From Sweltsa coloradensis (lineage: Eukaryota; Arthropoda; Insecta; Plecoptera; Chloroperlidae): DNA of 64,000 bases. The stretch lies in NCBI GenBank assembly GCA_024449915.1, contig JAMZAV010001048.1, positions 310,001 through 374,000 of the forward strand. Direction: 5' to 3'. The position numbers and the translations under genes are program-made. Positions 24,479 through 36,346 of this stretch are shown here, in pieces. Each line of letters starts with the position of its first letter. Positions within the stretch are counted from its first letter, which is position 1. The notes beneath the pieces are model-generated. The model did not search any database and was not told the DNA's origin. It saw nothing but the letters and a program-made list of their open reading frames with translations.

Positions 24479-26414
24479 TAAATCATGATCAAAAATCAAG
24501 TCCTTCAGTGAGCACACGTTTTGTTTATCATTTTTTTGTGTTCTTATGATAAGTTTTGTCTCAAAACCCTAAAAGGCGAGAACTTTCTGGATTGTAAGAA
24601 GAAATAAACTGACTTGACCAATATGGTATTCGAATGTAATCATAGTGGTTTATCGTGTGAGGAATGTGTGTTTTTTTTTAAATATTGTACAAACCGAAAT
24701 TAAAATCTATTTCTTGGCTTCTTATTGACGGAGAAACGAGATATTTAAAACAAGGATTTTAATTTTTTACAGCGAGTGAATATTCACCATATATTTGCGG
24801 AATTTGGCAACAAGAATTTAAATTCTTGTTCAAATTTTAAATTTGAATAAGTGTAGATTACTCGGTTGTAGGCGTTGCTGGCGGCTTTGAATAAAGCGCT
24901 TCCTTCCTTCCGCCTAGTAGAATAGAATGACTCAAGACATCTTCAAAAGAACATTGAGCCCCTCTCACGACTGCTATGCAAAGTATGCCCCGCCTCGGGT
25001 CAGCTTCTCAAAGGATTACATACAAGCAATGCAATAATGCTGGCTTCTCTTCTCTCTCCATGACTGTGAAATCAGGAGCTGGGGGAGGATTCCGCTGCTG
25101 GGAGTTGCGTTGCAGATACTCTCGCCTCTTCCTACTGATCTGTATTCCATAGTAAAAGAAGATATCACTACGTTTTTCATGCACGTTTCGATGGATTTTA
25201 TTCTGGAACTGCTTTCGAACCGACGTGTGTGATGTATGGTGAGATGGGACGGTGTCGAACATTACGATGCTGAATATGATTCAAAGCAAACTCAAGACAT
25301 TTATGACATTCCGGCTGTTACTATAGGAACAAATACTATTAGACAAGAAGCACGTGATAGGTAATTGCATAGCCAGAGTAGTCAATACATTATGTGACTA
25401 GGCGGTATGCAAAGTTAAACATTTTTTCGTGGAGATGTATACTGTAACTCTGTAAGTTACAAAACTCTTAATCAGACTGGCGTGATCCGGTATTATGTTG
25501 GCAATTGGCATTCACTTGATTGGCAATTTTTCAGGAATTTGGGCGTATTGGCGCCTTCTACAATATTAAATTTGTAATATGCAGAATTTGATTTTGGTGT
25601 AACATCATTGAAAATAAATTTCAATAGGAGAATTGAAGGGGAACTAATTCTGAGCAAAATTTGCTAACTTGGGTTTTCTAGCGGCGAGAATGGCCCGTGG
25701 TGTAGGTATAGGTGGGGTAGGGGTAGGGGGGAATACGCCCGAGGAAAGCACCTGGCCACGGCCACGGCGTTTTCCCAGTAAGGAAAACAACTGTAATTTA
25801 AAATACTTTAATGGCTTTTATTTATTTTCCGAACAGATTTAACAATAACCGATAGCAAACGTACAGCAGCATGTTTAGCTGTCTCGTATACATTGGGTAA
25901 ATATTCAATGTACACAAAATTTAAGAAATGCAATTTATATTTAACGAAAAGGTAACACCAAATCTTGAGTAAATTATATGTTTATTTAATGAACTCAAAA
26001 CTGATTTTTATATTCTGATCTGTTAAATCAGTTTTGTCAAGGATAGTATAGTATTACATTTTGTGTTTCCATTCCACAGAAGAGTAAAGAGAACACATTA
26101 CTTTACAAACTTGACTTTATTACTAATTCACCCCAGGTTACAACATTCTTTAATACCAAGCATCCCGTTGACTAAATTTTCATTTAAAACACTGTATAAG
26201 TCATGTATTTCAAGGAATTTCCATTCTCCGTGTAGAATTAAATTCCAAGTATTCTTCCTCAAATCCGTAGTCTTTACTCCTAGTTGTCGGAGGTGAGTCG
26301 GGGCATCGAACTTCACCGTAAATATTAAACGTACATTTATCTTCACTGTAATTCTAGAAATCTCGGGAAGAAATACGACTTCAAAAGTATAAATATCAGT
26401 ATTAGTCGCACCGA

Positions 26415-26480
26415 CAGACTTAGCTCAAGCGTAACTTGTGAAACCCTGATACTGCAGGTCACGAGTTCGAGTTCTTCCAC
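26415..26480 (+). mobile_element. tRNA-like SINE fragment
   Basis: TTAGCTCAAGCGTAAC (A-box-like), then GGTCACGAGTTCGAGTTC (B-box-like) about 40 bases later, the usual spacing for a tRNA-derived SINE head. The acceptor stem is not closed. Confidence 0.4.
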
Positions 26481-28664
26481 TGATCCACCAGAATGCTGGG
26501 ATTGAGCCGTCCCAAACACCCCTCGGACATTCCCTAGACATCTGAGGAGGGGCATCTACTTCGCAGGTTATCTACGAGAAATGAAAATGTTATTTAAAAT
26601 CACAAAAATCAGTGTTTTAGTCTCATGAATACTAAAGCTATTGTTCCAATTCAAATCTAAAACGTTATGCTTTTGATTTATAAAGGAAAAACTGCAAATA
26701 AAGATCAATATTGTGTCTTGTCTTTCGCAGTTTATATGAACAACACTACTATATACAGCAAATGTAAGTAATTACTATTTAAATTTGGTATGATGAAGAT
26801 TCGAGGTGGCAGTTCTCACTTGTTCTTCTCACTAAAATTGTCGTTGTTGATCAATTATTGTCACTAACGTTGTCGCTGTCGCTGTCACTTTCGATGTCAC
26901 TTTTAGTAAATATACCCCTAGGTCTAATTTTTTTGAGTTAGGAGAGTTGCAACGTTTTTTTAACAATTTTTCCAAGGGCTGTTGTAGAAGATCGAATTCC
27001 TCGTATTAGCATTAACGACTGAAGAAAACCTTGAAATAACTTTTAGTCAAGTCGAAGCAGGGACCTTCCGAATCACAGTCTCGTTGTTTTGCTTGAGCTA
27101 ACCGTAGACGACAGATTCAACGTAATCTATTTTAAGTTCGTCGAGTGTGATCATCTGTCACACTTGATCTCATTCCAGAGTGTCTGAGTGTAAGAACTAG
27201 AGTGCAGATACGTAATCAATCAACCCTGATTAACTAAAACGTGCAATCTCTTATATAATTCCGCCTACTCCCAGAACAGTTCGAGATACGGCGGTGGTGA
27301 TTATGTATGTTCTTAATGAATTCGAAGTAACTGCTGAGCACTTCTTCATACTGGAGTATTCTACAACTACTAATATGAATTTAACTTGTTTGAATTAGAA
27401 AATATTTAATATTGTTGTTACAAGCTTACCTTTATATTCAACATTAAGGATCGGTAAACATAAGTGTGATCAAATATAATAAAAATACATACGAATTGTT
27501 GCCCTCATCTTCATGCAAATAATTAGTATAAGATTAAAATTGTTACATAGAAATGTTAAGAATGACATTCCTTTAGTTGCGTTGTTATTTGTAGTATTCA
27601 TACAAATTGTACAACTCTGCAACGCAAAAGCAAACACGGCAACCTTGTAAATTTTATGAACATATTTCTTTTAAATAAAAAAGCCTATTTTAGAAAAAAA
27701 CTAATTACATATGAAATGTTCAGAAGGTGAAATCATCTTCCAAAAATAAACCCTTAGAAAAGAGTAGAGTTAAAAGTATAACATTTACACACACACACAC
27801 TTCTATGCTATTTGTACATTAGTTTTACCCTACTGGATTAATAATGAATTAATAATTTATTCTATTGGAAACAAACTTTGTTCAGGATTTTCAAGGTAAC
27901 AAAAATTCGTTCAGTCTTTGGGTCAGTATTGGTCTAATACTTATAAAAATATATCAAAATAATAAATCACTAGGCTACACAAATAAAAATTACAAAAACT
28001 TTTACCGGAGATCTATGTTCCTCTTTTTTAATCAGTGTTTATAACTGAATTGGAAATACGTAAAATAAATAAAATAACTTTCAAATAATGAATTACCACT
28101 ATTCATTATCATCAGATAGTATATAGTTCATATTAAAAGGGTATTCATGAAAACGAAGATATTCACTAAGACACTTAATAATAATAATTATATGTTGTTG
28201 AAATCATTAGTGTACCATGTACAAAACACAACCAGTATTTGACTGCTTGTTACACTCTGCTTAGTAGAACTCGCACATGCTTTTGTCAAACTACGATTAG
28301 ATGGCATTGAATTCTTCTATTCGTGGGTTAAAGTATATAATAAAATAATATCGGTTGTCTTTGCTTTTTAAGCGTCTGCCATCTGTTATGTCGTAATTTA
28401 TTGTGACAAGCTGTCATAGTTTGTTAGCACGCGTTTCCGTATTGGAGAGACAGACTCGAGTCAGGTTGAACTGTGGCTGAATGGTGTCAGTCGAGGTGAT
28501 CACAATCCACGTATTCACTAGACACTCCCTCGGGCTTTTTACTCTAGTACGGGAGGGAGTAACAATTACTCGCTAAAATGAACACCTCTTGTGTTGCAAG
28601 TAGAACGGACAAAAACTACACTGACATTTCGGGAGCAAGACAAATGAACGGACCTTTGATCTAA
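26481..28664. other. Unassigned DNA
   Basis: No gene recognised. A LINE-like tail is suggested at 28015-28080 (AATCAGTGTTTATAACTGAATTGG, then AAATAAATAAAATAA), with the same hairpin logic as 61275. There is an imperfect GTCGCT repeat near 26870 and a short CA repeat near 27788. Confidence 0.45.
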
Positions 28665-29003
28665 AGCGGCCGTCAGACGATCGAGTTTACTCGCGCGAGT
28701 TGGCTCGCGCGAGTTTATTACCATCCTTGTCACACGACAGTCAATGAAGGTAACAACAACGCCACCTATTGGTGTTCACTGGTCACGTGTTATGGTAGTG
28801 GGTTCTGATTGGCTCTCGCTACCTCGACTTGCTAGGAAGTTGAACAAGCTGGACATTTTTCGTAGCGAGCGCGAGCTCGCGCGAGCTGGCTCACCGTCTG
28901 ACGGGGAGGCGGTGAGTTCCATGTAAACAAATGTAGGCCTACTCCCAGAGATTTACTCGCGCGAGCCAACTCGCGCGATTTTCTCAATCGTCTGACAGGC
29001 GCT
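28665..29003. mobile_element. PIF/Harbinger-like MITE (339 bp, TAA target duplication)
   Basis: The left end AGCGGCCGTCAGACGATCGAG and the right end, read inward on the other strand as AGCGCCTGTCAGACGATTGAG, form an inverted repeat of about 50 bases that extends into TCGCGCGAGTTGGCTCGCG on both sides. TAA flanks both ends (28662-28664 and 29004-29006), matching the 3-bp TWA duplication of PIF/Harbinger elements. The inner CTCGCGCGAG blocks are palindromic themselves and recur near 28875. A 60-codon frame inside has no recognised product. It would depend on a transposase supplied from elsewhere. Confidence 0.75.
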
Positions 29004-29611
29004 TAACATAGCTTTGCATGCTTTACTACATAGAATGTTGACGTCTCCTCTTGAGGCTTGATTTATTAAACATCTCCTCTGTGCATTTGAAACGAGAGCA
29101 TTTGAAAATAACATATAAAGTACCAAAAAGTGTTATTGCCACAAATCGTCTAAACCACACTTTCCTACATTTGTGCGAAACATTATTTCAACCAGTCATG
29201 CGTTTCCATCTGGCTTTGCGGGTGTTGGAACGCGCGCCATAGGATTATGATACATAGACAGGGATCATATCTCTCTTAAGCGTAATTTAATTAAAAAGTC
29301 TTATGAAAAATTTTAGCTGTCTAAATTTTGTGATGCATTAGTTGTGAATCACAATAAAGCAACAATTTAAATAAAGCTACAATTAAAACTTCCATAATAT
29401 TTCATTAGTAACATAATATTACATAATATATATTTCATAATTTTCACAATGATTTGTTATGTTTTTACCATTGTTCCCGTTTCGTTTTGTTTTTGTATAA
29501 AGCTTTTAAACCTAAAAAAGTGTAAGCTATCTTTTCTATTTAAAATCTAACGAGGTATTACCGTATTAGGGGTTATTACATGCAACATTTAATATACATT
29601 TTTAATATGGG

Positions 29612-29730
29612 TGGAGCGTCAGGCATGGCTAGCCGACTTAGATATACCAATTAGCGTGGTGGAATAGCCTATACTACCACCCCCTACCCGACTTCAATGT
29701 TGGATATAGAGGGGGGGATATGATTATTCT
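29612..29730 (+). mobile_element. 3' end of RTE-like LINE (second copy)
   Basis: Shares AGCGTCAGGCATGGCTAGCC, CTACCCGACTT and the following TTGG(A)ATA with the end of the LINE at 3240-3330, but on the opposite strand. Only the terminal 120 bases are present, as in a strongly 5'-truncated insertion. Confidence 0.65.
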
Positions 29731-29827
29731 ACTTATAATCAGGCATACCGCAAAAAGAGTCGATCTTTCATCTCTGAATTTGCATGATTAAAAAAAAATC
29801 AACCGTGCGTCAACAATAGTGATCAAG

Positions 29828-29910
29828 GATAGATAGATAGATAGATAGATAAAGGTCTTTATTTTAAGGCGGGATTAGGCTAGTGAAGCCTTATCTTCCA
29901 TCCAACCTAA
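29828..29910 (-). mobile_element. LINE/SINE 3' end with (TATC)n tail
   Basis: On the minus strand, sequence ending AAAATAAAGACCTTTATC runs directly into about five TATC repeats. A tetranucleotide tail grown from the terminal bases is typical of retroposon 3' ends. The body upstream is not identified. Confidence 0.5.
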
Positions 29911-30443
29911 GGACTGGGTCTAGTAGATACAAATAGATTCCTTGATTTACTTATGGTAGATGGTGTATCAAGAATTGCAGGCCTACACCCTCACACTCTC
30001 TGCCGTTGAGTAAATCAAGCGGTAATTCACAATCCGTTGTTCGATCCACCCTACCGTGACTTTTCGACTAAACTCGCGCACAAATAACACAACTTTTGAC
30101 AAACCTGGTTGTAGCTGAACGATAGCCAAAATTTTGAGAAATTAAGCTGTTGCGCAGGCAAGATGGTCGAGTTTATGAATTACTTAATTTTTACCCAAAC
30201 TGTTCCTAGATTGACAGGTTTCTTACGTGATGGTTACTATTGCTATGGTATTGGTATATGGTACTTGGATGAAACTACAATGAGTTTGATAGATAAACTC
30301 ATCCAATCTCAGTCGAACTAGTTTGAGCAAAAGCGGCTTAAGTTTAAAGCATGTGTAGCAGACGACTCTTATATAGGGCTGGACTATGACATATTTATCG
30401 GTATCACACGAACATTTTGATATCGATATAGACATATCAATTA

Positions 30444-31197
30444 ATAGGAAAACGCGTAAGTCCCGCCGCGTTGTTGGATGAGCGTAATTGGTGCATTGAC
30501 CTGCCATGTGTTATGCAGATTTTCTGTTGTTTTGTGAAAAATTATTACTAAGTCGATTTTTTTAAATTAAATTAAATTAAATTAAAAATTAACTTTATTC
30601 TTTTATTTTTTCTTAATCGTAATTTTAAAAAAAGAAAAAAATCGTAAAATTGCTATTTTCATAACAAATAATTATTCGATTGCGCTCAAATTTTACACGA
30701 ATATAATAATTCATAAAATTAAGGTTCGGTAAAAAAATCATTACAATAGGATAAAGCATGTAGGTGTTATAAGTGAAAGAATTGTTAAAAAAAGAAAAAA
30801 CCCGTAAAATTTCGATTTTCATGAGAAATAATTTTTCGATTGTTCTCAAATTTCACACGAATATCTTAATTCATAAAATTAAGGTTCTGTAAAAAAAAAT
30901 CATTAGAATCGGATTAAGCATGTAGATGTTATAAGTCGAAGAAATTTTTTAAAAATCGAAAAAAAACGTAAATTTGCGATTTTCATTAGAAATAATTTTT
31001 CGATTGCGCTCAAAAACGTGGCAGTTCTAAGTTCAGAGATTTCGAAGGCCCCCATAAAATTTCATCGCAATTGGAGTATTGGTTTAGCCGGAATCGTGTT
31101 AACAAGCAGCCAAAAATACAGAAAAAAAAAAACATTCCGGATTTTTTTCTCCAGTGTAGTGAAATGGAATCTTCCCTTCGCTCGCTACGCTCATCCA
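30444..31197 (-). mobile_element. Family A Helentron/HINE-like element, copy A3
   Basis: Lies in reverse: the 3' tail is on the left (ATAGGAAAACGCGTAAGTCC then GCCGCGTTGTTGGATGAGCG) and the 5' end on the right (CGCTACGCTCATCCA). The body carries the same blocks as A1 and A2 (GTGTAGTGAAATGG, the CCGGAATCGTGTTAAC block, and two to three copies of the about 160-bp unit). Next to the tail is an ATTAA pentamer run (about 30564-30590). The terminal CTAG is mutated to ATAG on this strand. Confidence 0.72.
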
Positions 31198-31355
31198 ATC
31201 AAGTATCAAAATTTTATTATATAACATGCAAAAAGTATAAATGTTCACCAAAAAATAAGAAAAACATCAAAAGAATAGGCCTGCTATGAAAAATTAGTGA
31301 CGAAAAAGGTTTGAAAAGGATAACGAATTATACTATCCCACACTCGTGTTTAGTG

Positions 31356-31372
31356 ACCCGGCACCTCCATCA
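31356..31372 (+). repeat. Near copy of the tRNA-Ala 3' 18-mer (copy d)
   Basis: ACCCGGCACCTCCATCA, one mismatch in the final CCACCA part, and G instead of T before it. A more diverged relative, TACCCGGCGTCTGCGCCA, starts at 31405, about 50 bases away. The sequence before that relative (AGAACGAATTTAC) also precedes copy e on its strand. Confidence 0.7.
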
Positions 31373-31594
31373 TGTGTAAAAGTAAGAACGAATTTACTTT
31401 AGGCTACCCGGCGTCTGCGCCAAGCGCGAGAACCGAAATTTGAAGAGCTAAACCAATTTTTCTTTGGCTGAGACATAAACATTTCCAAAAATCCTTATCA
31501 ATCCTCGTTTAAGTTTTTAAAGTTTTGGCAAAATTTAATTTTTTGCTGATATTTTGATACGGAGTCAAAATATCGATTCCTTTGCCCAGCCCTA

Positions 31595-32722
31595 CACTAA
31601 AACAGTCCCGTCCGAACACGTTCAACGAGGTTTGAAAATAATTTGTCTGTCTGAACTTGGACAATATTCGCATCGTCTAGACCCGTAACTCAATGCATTC
31701 GAGTCGTTCACAAAGATGTTCCCCGTCTGACAAAACACTGCAGCAGATCGGCCATCTTGCAGTCACTGGGCATTCGTTTTGTAAATAACCAAATCGATTT
31801 TATCACATTTTCACAAATACTCTCCAGCTTCATAAGATCTTTGACTAGATGGGCGCACATTCATTGGTTGAGCTGGTCATTCTCTGGCTGGCAGGGGAAT
31901 GACTGCAACTTGTCGATCAGAGCCAGTTTGTCACCTGATTTGGTCGTCGGCTGATGTGCACTGAGTTGCGGGTACCTGCATACGCCTTACAGTAGTGCAC
32001 CCAATACGGCTTTAGGCGTATAAACTAAAAATATGTATTTTGAGTTATCCATTTTTCACTTGTAAACGTTAGAATCAAACCGTAATGACTAAAACAGTTA
32101 GAGGTGCTTGATAATAGCGGCAATAGTTTTTTGACTTATTGAGAACCAAGTTTTTACTACATATATTCACAAATAGTATCGTCTATCAGCATTTACAAAT
32201 AAATAAGCAACGTTCACATTTTTTAGTTCGGCACAAACTTACAACAACCAGGATAATGAGAGTTACATAGAGATACTTTGAAATGATACTGATAGCTTAT
32301 TGTTGTGGAGTGAAAGTACGCGGCGATTGAAATCAAAAGTTCAAAACAACTGATGCTTCATAACATAACAAAACAAATAGTCTTCGGCCTACTCCCTTCC
32401 CCCTGTCACGTGGTCCAAAATGGTTTTGAAGGCAATGTAGTTTTATTTTACTTGTAGTTTGTGTATTCTATTTCAGCGCGCTCCTCCACTTTAGACCGTC
32501 ATAATTACTGCAATGATTATAATGACAATGACGAACAAGTGAACACATTTCTAAACCGATGAATTCACGATTGTTTTCAAAGGATTTCAAATTGTTTCTC
32601 AAACATCACTTGACAAGTGGAGTCGCTTGTCACTTCATAATGCTGATTTGAAGACAATTTGAAATGAAAATTATTCGTTATGTAAACATTACGGGTTAGC
32701 ATTCAGATAAATGTGGTGTTAA
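31595..32722. other. Unassigned DNA with a short even-composition patch
   Basis: Between 31740 and 31980 composition is more even and includes GGCCATCTTGCAG and CATTGGTTGAG, but no exon can be supported. The remainder is AT-rich without recognised features. Confidence 0.4.
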
Positions 32723-33002
32723 GGTTGTGTGAAACTGTTGTTGAAGTTGTGTGAAACTATTGTTGAAGTTGTGGGAAACTATTGTTGAGGTTGTGTGAAA
32801 CTATTGTTGAGGTTGCGTGAAACTATTGTTGGGTTGTGTGAAACTATTGTTGAAGTTGTGTGAATTTATTTGTTGGGTTGTGTGAAACTATTGTTGAGGT
32901 TGTGTGAAACTATTGTTGGGTTGTGTGAAACTATTGTTGTGGTTGTGTCTGAAACTGTTGTTGCGGTTGTGTGAAACTATTGTTGAGATTGTGTGAAACT
33001 AT
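32723..33002 (+). repeat. 22-bp minisatellite, about 13 copies
   Basis: Tandem units based on GTTGTGTGAAACTATTGTTGAG, with some units shortened to 19-20 bases by loss of the GAG and several single-base variants. One degenerate unit near 32860 (GTGAATTTATTTGTTGG) breaks the array. Confidence 0.9.
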
Positions 33003-33678
33003 CCCTGACGATTATGTATATCATTATCCATAACTCGAAGTTTTATTCGCGTCGGTGTACGAGTAAAGAAGAAACTAACACTGCCAAGTTTTTCAATTTC
33101 AAAAGCAAACGAAAGTCTGGTTTCAATGTATACACAAATATAATCGTTTCTTTACTCAGACCGACTCACACCTTTGCAGAAAAGTTAAGACAACTTTCTT
33201 CTTTTTTGTTTTAACTTCCATTCTTCCATTTTACGAGTGGTATGTGCTCTAATTTTCAATTACCTTAGCTTAGTATTTTTTGTTCACATAGCATAATGCA
33301 TTATTATCTATCTACGTTACTAATTTGGAATATTTCTCAATATTTGGTAAGTTGTTCTTCGAAAACTTCAATTTAATCTTAAATTCAAGACAAATTTTGT
33401 ATTCTCGTGCTGTTTGCGGTTTTTGTAAGTACGCCTTAAAATGTATACTATTTTATGTATCAAGATATGATAAATCAATATCAGGATAAAGATAGCTTAG
33501 CCAGATTAGTTATGAAACTCACTGTAGTAAAAAGAGATATTTAAAAATAATATAATCTATTTGTTATAAAAAGAATCGGACGTGGTAAATGTATAACATT
33601 CTACAAATGTATAAATGCGTAAAAATAATACAATTTCAAAAAAATTAGAATAGTTTGAGTAATATTGGTTGTAGAGCG
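33003..33678. other. Unassigned AT-rich DNA
   Basis: I see no gene and no repeat in this stretch. Confidence 0.5.
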
Positions 33679-33680
33679 TA

Positions 33681-34203
33681 TCCCCCCCAAATACAAAAAT
33701 TTGTAACAAAAAAAAACGGCAGCTAAGCTCTCCTTCAAAAGTCTTTGGCTGTGAATGTTGTGAGATATAGAATTTGAGCCAATCTTTTCATTCTTCCTCC
33801 CTAGTTACGCATTGAAAATAAGTAAGATCATTTCGCCAGTTGACGAGCGCCAACCATTTTCGTGGTAAAATAAGTAAAAATTTTAAACTCAAAATCATTA
33901 AAAGAAATTACTTGGCCATTGAATTTGGTTCATTATGAGAACTTTAAAAAGTCAATGGCCAAGTAATTTTTTAATAATTTTGAGTTTTAAAATTTTTACT
34001 TTTTTTACCACGAAAATGGTTGGCTTGGCGCTCGTCAACAGGCGAAATGATCTTACTTCTTTTCAATGCGTAACTATGGAGGAAGAATGAAAAGATTGGC
34101 TCAAATTCTATATCTCACAACATCACAGCCAAAGACTTTTGAAGGAGAGCTTGGCTGCCGTTTTTTTTTTAAAAAAAAATATTGTATTTGGGGGGGGGGG
34201 GGA
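33681..34203. mobile_element. Long-palindrome MITE at a TA site (523 bp)
   Basis: Two arms of about 240 bases (33681-33922 and 33952-34203) are near-perfect reverse complements around a 29-base loop. The ends are TCCCCCCCAAATACAA on the left and the inverse TTGTATTTGGGGG on the right, and TA lies outside each end (33679-33680 and 34204-34205). That is compatible with a Tc1/mariner-type TA duplication. The arms share blocks such as AAAAGATTGGCTCAAATTC and TTACTTGGCCATTGA. Transcription would give a long hairpin RNA. There is no coding sequence. Confidence 0.75.
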
Positions 34204-34408
34204 TATCACATATTTTTGCTGTTTGTTTCATATTAAGGCGTGAAATACTTGTAAACGAAATCTCAAAGAAAGAGGGAAATTTCAAATAAAATTTTCCATC
34301 TTAATTGCTCGGATGTACAGCTTAGAAGTTTGATTCACTTTCTAATTTTTTTTAAGAATTAAATTGGTGGCTGCATAGCTCAGTTGCATAGCCCGGACGG
34401 CTAAGGTC

Positions 34409-35300
34409 ATGCCAAATTTCATGCTGATAACTCATTAGGTGCCTGCCTTCATGGTGAATGCTGGAAATCAAGGAAAAAATAATATAAACTACTAGGGATG
34501 GGGGTTGAAAAAATGTGGTTTAGGAAATGAGAATAGGCCGATTGGGTTAAAACACATTAAAACATAATTTTAACAACTAATTTGAATAAAATTCAATTTT
34601 GGGTTAGGGCTATGAATTATTCCAATTTTAGGGGATGATTTAGGGGGTGTTGGGGTGGAATATCGCTTGCCTCTCGGCGGATTATTTTTCATATTATTAT
34701 GTACCATCATGTCAAATTTCGTGCTGATAACTCATTAGGTGCCTTCATTGTGAACGCTGGAAATCAAGGTATAATTTAAACTATTTGGTATGGGGGTTTA
34801 AAAAAATGTGTGTGTGAGAATATGCCGATTGGGTCAAAACACATTAGAACATAATTTTAATAACTAATTTGAATAAAAATCCAATTTTGGGTTAGAGCTA
34901 TGAATTATTTTAATTTTAGGGGATGATTTAGGGGGTATGGAGTGGAATATTGTTTAACTCTCGGCAGATTATTTTTCATATTATTATGTACCATCATGCC
35001 AAATTTCATGCTGATAACTCATTAGGTGCCTTCATTGTGAATGCTGGAAATCAAGGTATAATATAAACTATTAGGGATGGACGTTGAAAAATGTGGTTTA
35101 GGAAATGAGAATATGCCGATTGGGTTAAAACACATTAAAACATAATTTTAATAACTAATTTGAATAAAAATTCAATTTTGGGTTAGAGCTATGATTATTT
35201 CAATTTAAGGGGATGATTTAGGGGGCGTTGGGTGTGGAATATCGCAATTGCCTCTCGGCGGATTAATTATTCTGATATTTGTATCTACACCCCCATGCCA
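34409..35300 (+). repeat. Tandem array of about 295-bp units (three plus a partial)
   Basis: Unit starts at about 34409, 34710, 34995 and 35293, each beginning CATG(C/T)CAAATTTC and continuing GCTGATAACTCATTAGGTGC, with internal TTGGGTTAGGGCTATGAATTA and a CTCTCGGCGGATTA end. Just before the first unit, ATAGCTCAGTTGCATAGCC resembles a tRNA A box. The array may be the repeat-bearing interior of a mobile element reaching to about 35800, where CAGC repeats (35491-35520) and AACGGGTTATCGGATCGGG occur. Confidence 0.75.
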
Positions 35301-36346
35301 AATTTCGCGCTTGGAGCTCATGTGTTAGATATTTATTAATGGTTTTGAATTTAAATTGTTTAAATGGTTCTGGTTTTGAAAGCAACAGTGCATGAGTCTG
35401 AGGTACATCTAAGTGTGGTCCAAGTTTCATAGTTCTAAGATGTACCGTTTTCTCTGTAGGCTCTTATTCCTCTTGGTCAAAATCCACATCCAGCCAGCCA
35501 GCCAACCACCCAGCCAGCCGGAATTTTTTCGACCATTTTGAGGCATTTTTAAAAAACACAGAACGGGTTATCGGATCGGGCTGATTTTTTTTTGGTAGGT
35601 CATTCACCACATATCAGGTCATATACAATTTCAAGATTGAAATTTTTCGGGGCGGGGTGTGAGATAGCTGGAAACCCCCAAATCGGTAGGAGTAACGGGG
35701 CGAGTTTTCATCCCTTCAAAGTGCGTGCGCTTAGCTGCGGGCGAACGACCGTCGCCCTAGATATAGATACTATCATATAATTCGAGTTTAAACATCTTTT
35801 CCCTGTTTGGGCGAACGGAGGGTTTGGGTCGGTTGAAATTTTTTTCCCTCCGCAAAATTCGTTATTAGGATACCACTTTCAGGGGTAGGGTACCATTTCT
35901 TTGCGCTCAAAAAAATGGGGAGTTCTTTGTTCAGAGATTTTAAGGCCTCCATAAAAATTTTATCGCAATCGGAGTATCGGTTTTTGCCGGAAACGTGTTA
36001 TGGCGGCGCAATATGACCTAACCGGTTGAAGCGCCCTAGTTTCTCACGTCAAAAAAAAAAAAAAAAAAAACATCTTTCATCCTTCATCTTTCAATTTATG
36101 TCTCACATTTAATATAGTATTACATGTCTTCTATTTGATTAATCGCATGTGCATTTTAAGCACAATGGTAATATAATAATTATAAAGTCACATGTTTGCA
36201 GTTTAGCGTAAAATTAGAGATATAGATGAATGTTATGGACATAATTCTTAAGTTCTTAGACTGTAGGATCCATAAACAAGAAGCCAATACTCACGTTCAA
36301 GACGCCGATGTTCTTCTGTGGGTAGTGGTAGCTACAGTTAACTATA
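35300..36346. other. Flank of the array, with a family A fragment and poly-A
   Basis: 35906-36006 is a fragment of family A in the same orientation as A3 (GCGCTCAAAAA, TTCAGAGATTTTAAGGCCTCC, then ATCGCAATCGGAGTATCGG). It is followed by GACCTAACCGGTTGAAGCGCC and an A run at about 36050-36070, suggesting a retroposed or rearranged piece. A CAGC tetramer repeat lies at about 35491-35520. No gene. Confidence 0.5.

Larger units (their letters stand above)
18263..26414. other. Unassigned AT-rich DNA with small patches
   Basis: No gene recognised. Visible structures are the CRE-rich patch at 20477-20576, a 33-bp tandem duplication at 24412-24478, and patches of more even composition at 22480-22560, 22990-23400 and 24880-25270. 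The minus-strand frames in the last two patches (132 and 84 codons) have no recognisable domains. Confidence 0.5.
30374..31594. mobile_element. TAGGGCTGG-ended MITE-like element with a nested family A copy
   Basis: The left end TAGGGCTGGACTATGACATA and the right end CCCAGCCCTA are inverted, with ATCGATAT-type sequence next to each (GATATCGATATAG on the left, AAAATATCGATTCC on the right). The same left end, with CTATGACATAT and ATCGATAT-like sequence, occurs inverted at 45602. Family A copy A3 (30444-31197) interrupts it, as does no other recognised unit; without that insert the element is about 470 bases. The ends resemble hAT-like MITEs, but an 8-bp target duplication was not found, so the class is open. 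Confidence 0.45.

Noticed and set aside
32723..33002. Repeat protein encoded by the 22-bp array
   Set aside because: The period is not a multiple of three and units vary in length, so no frame stays open across it.
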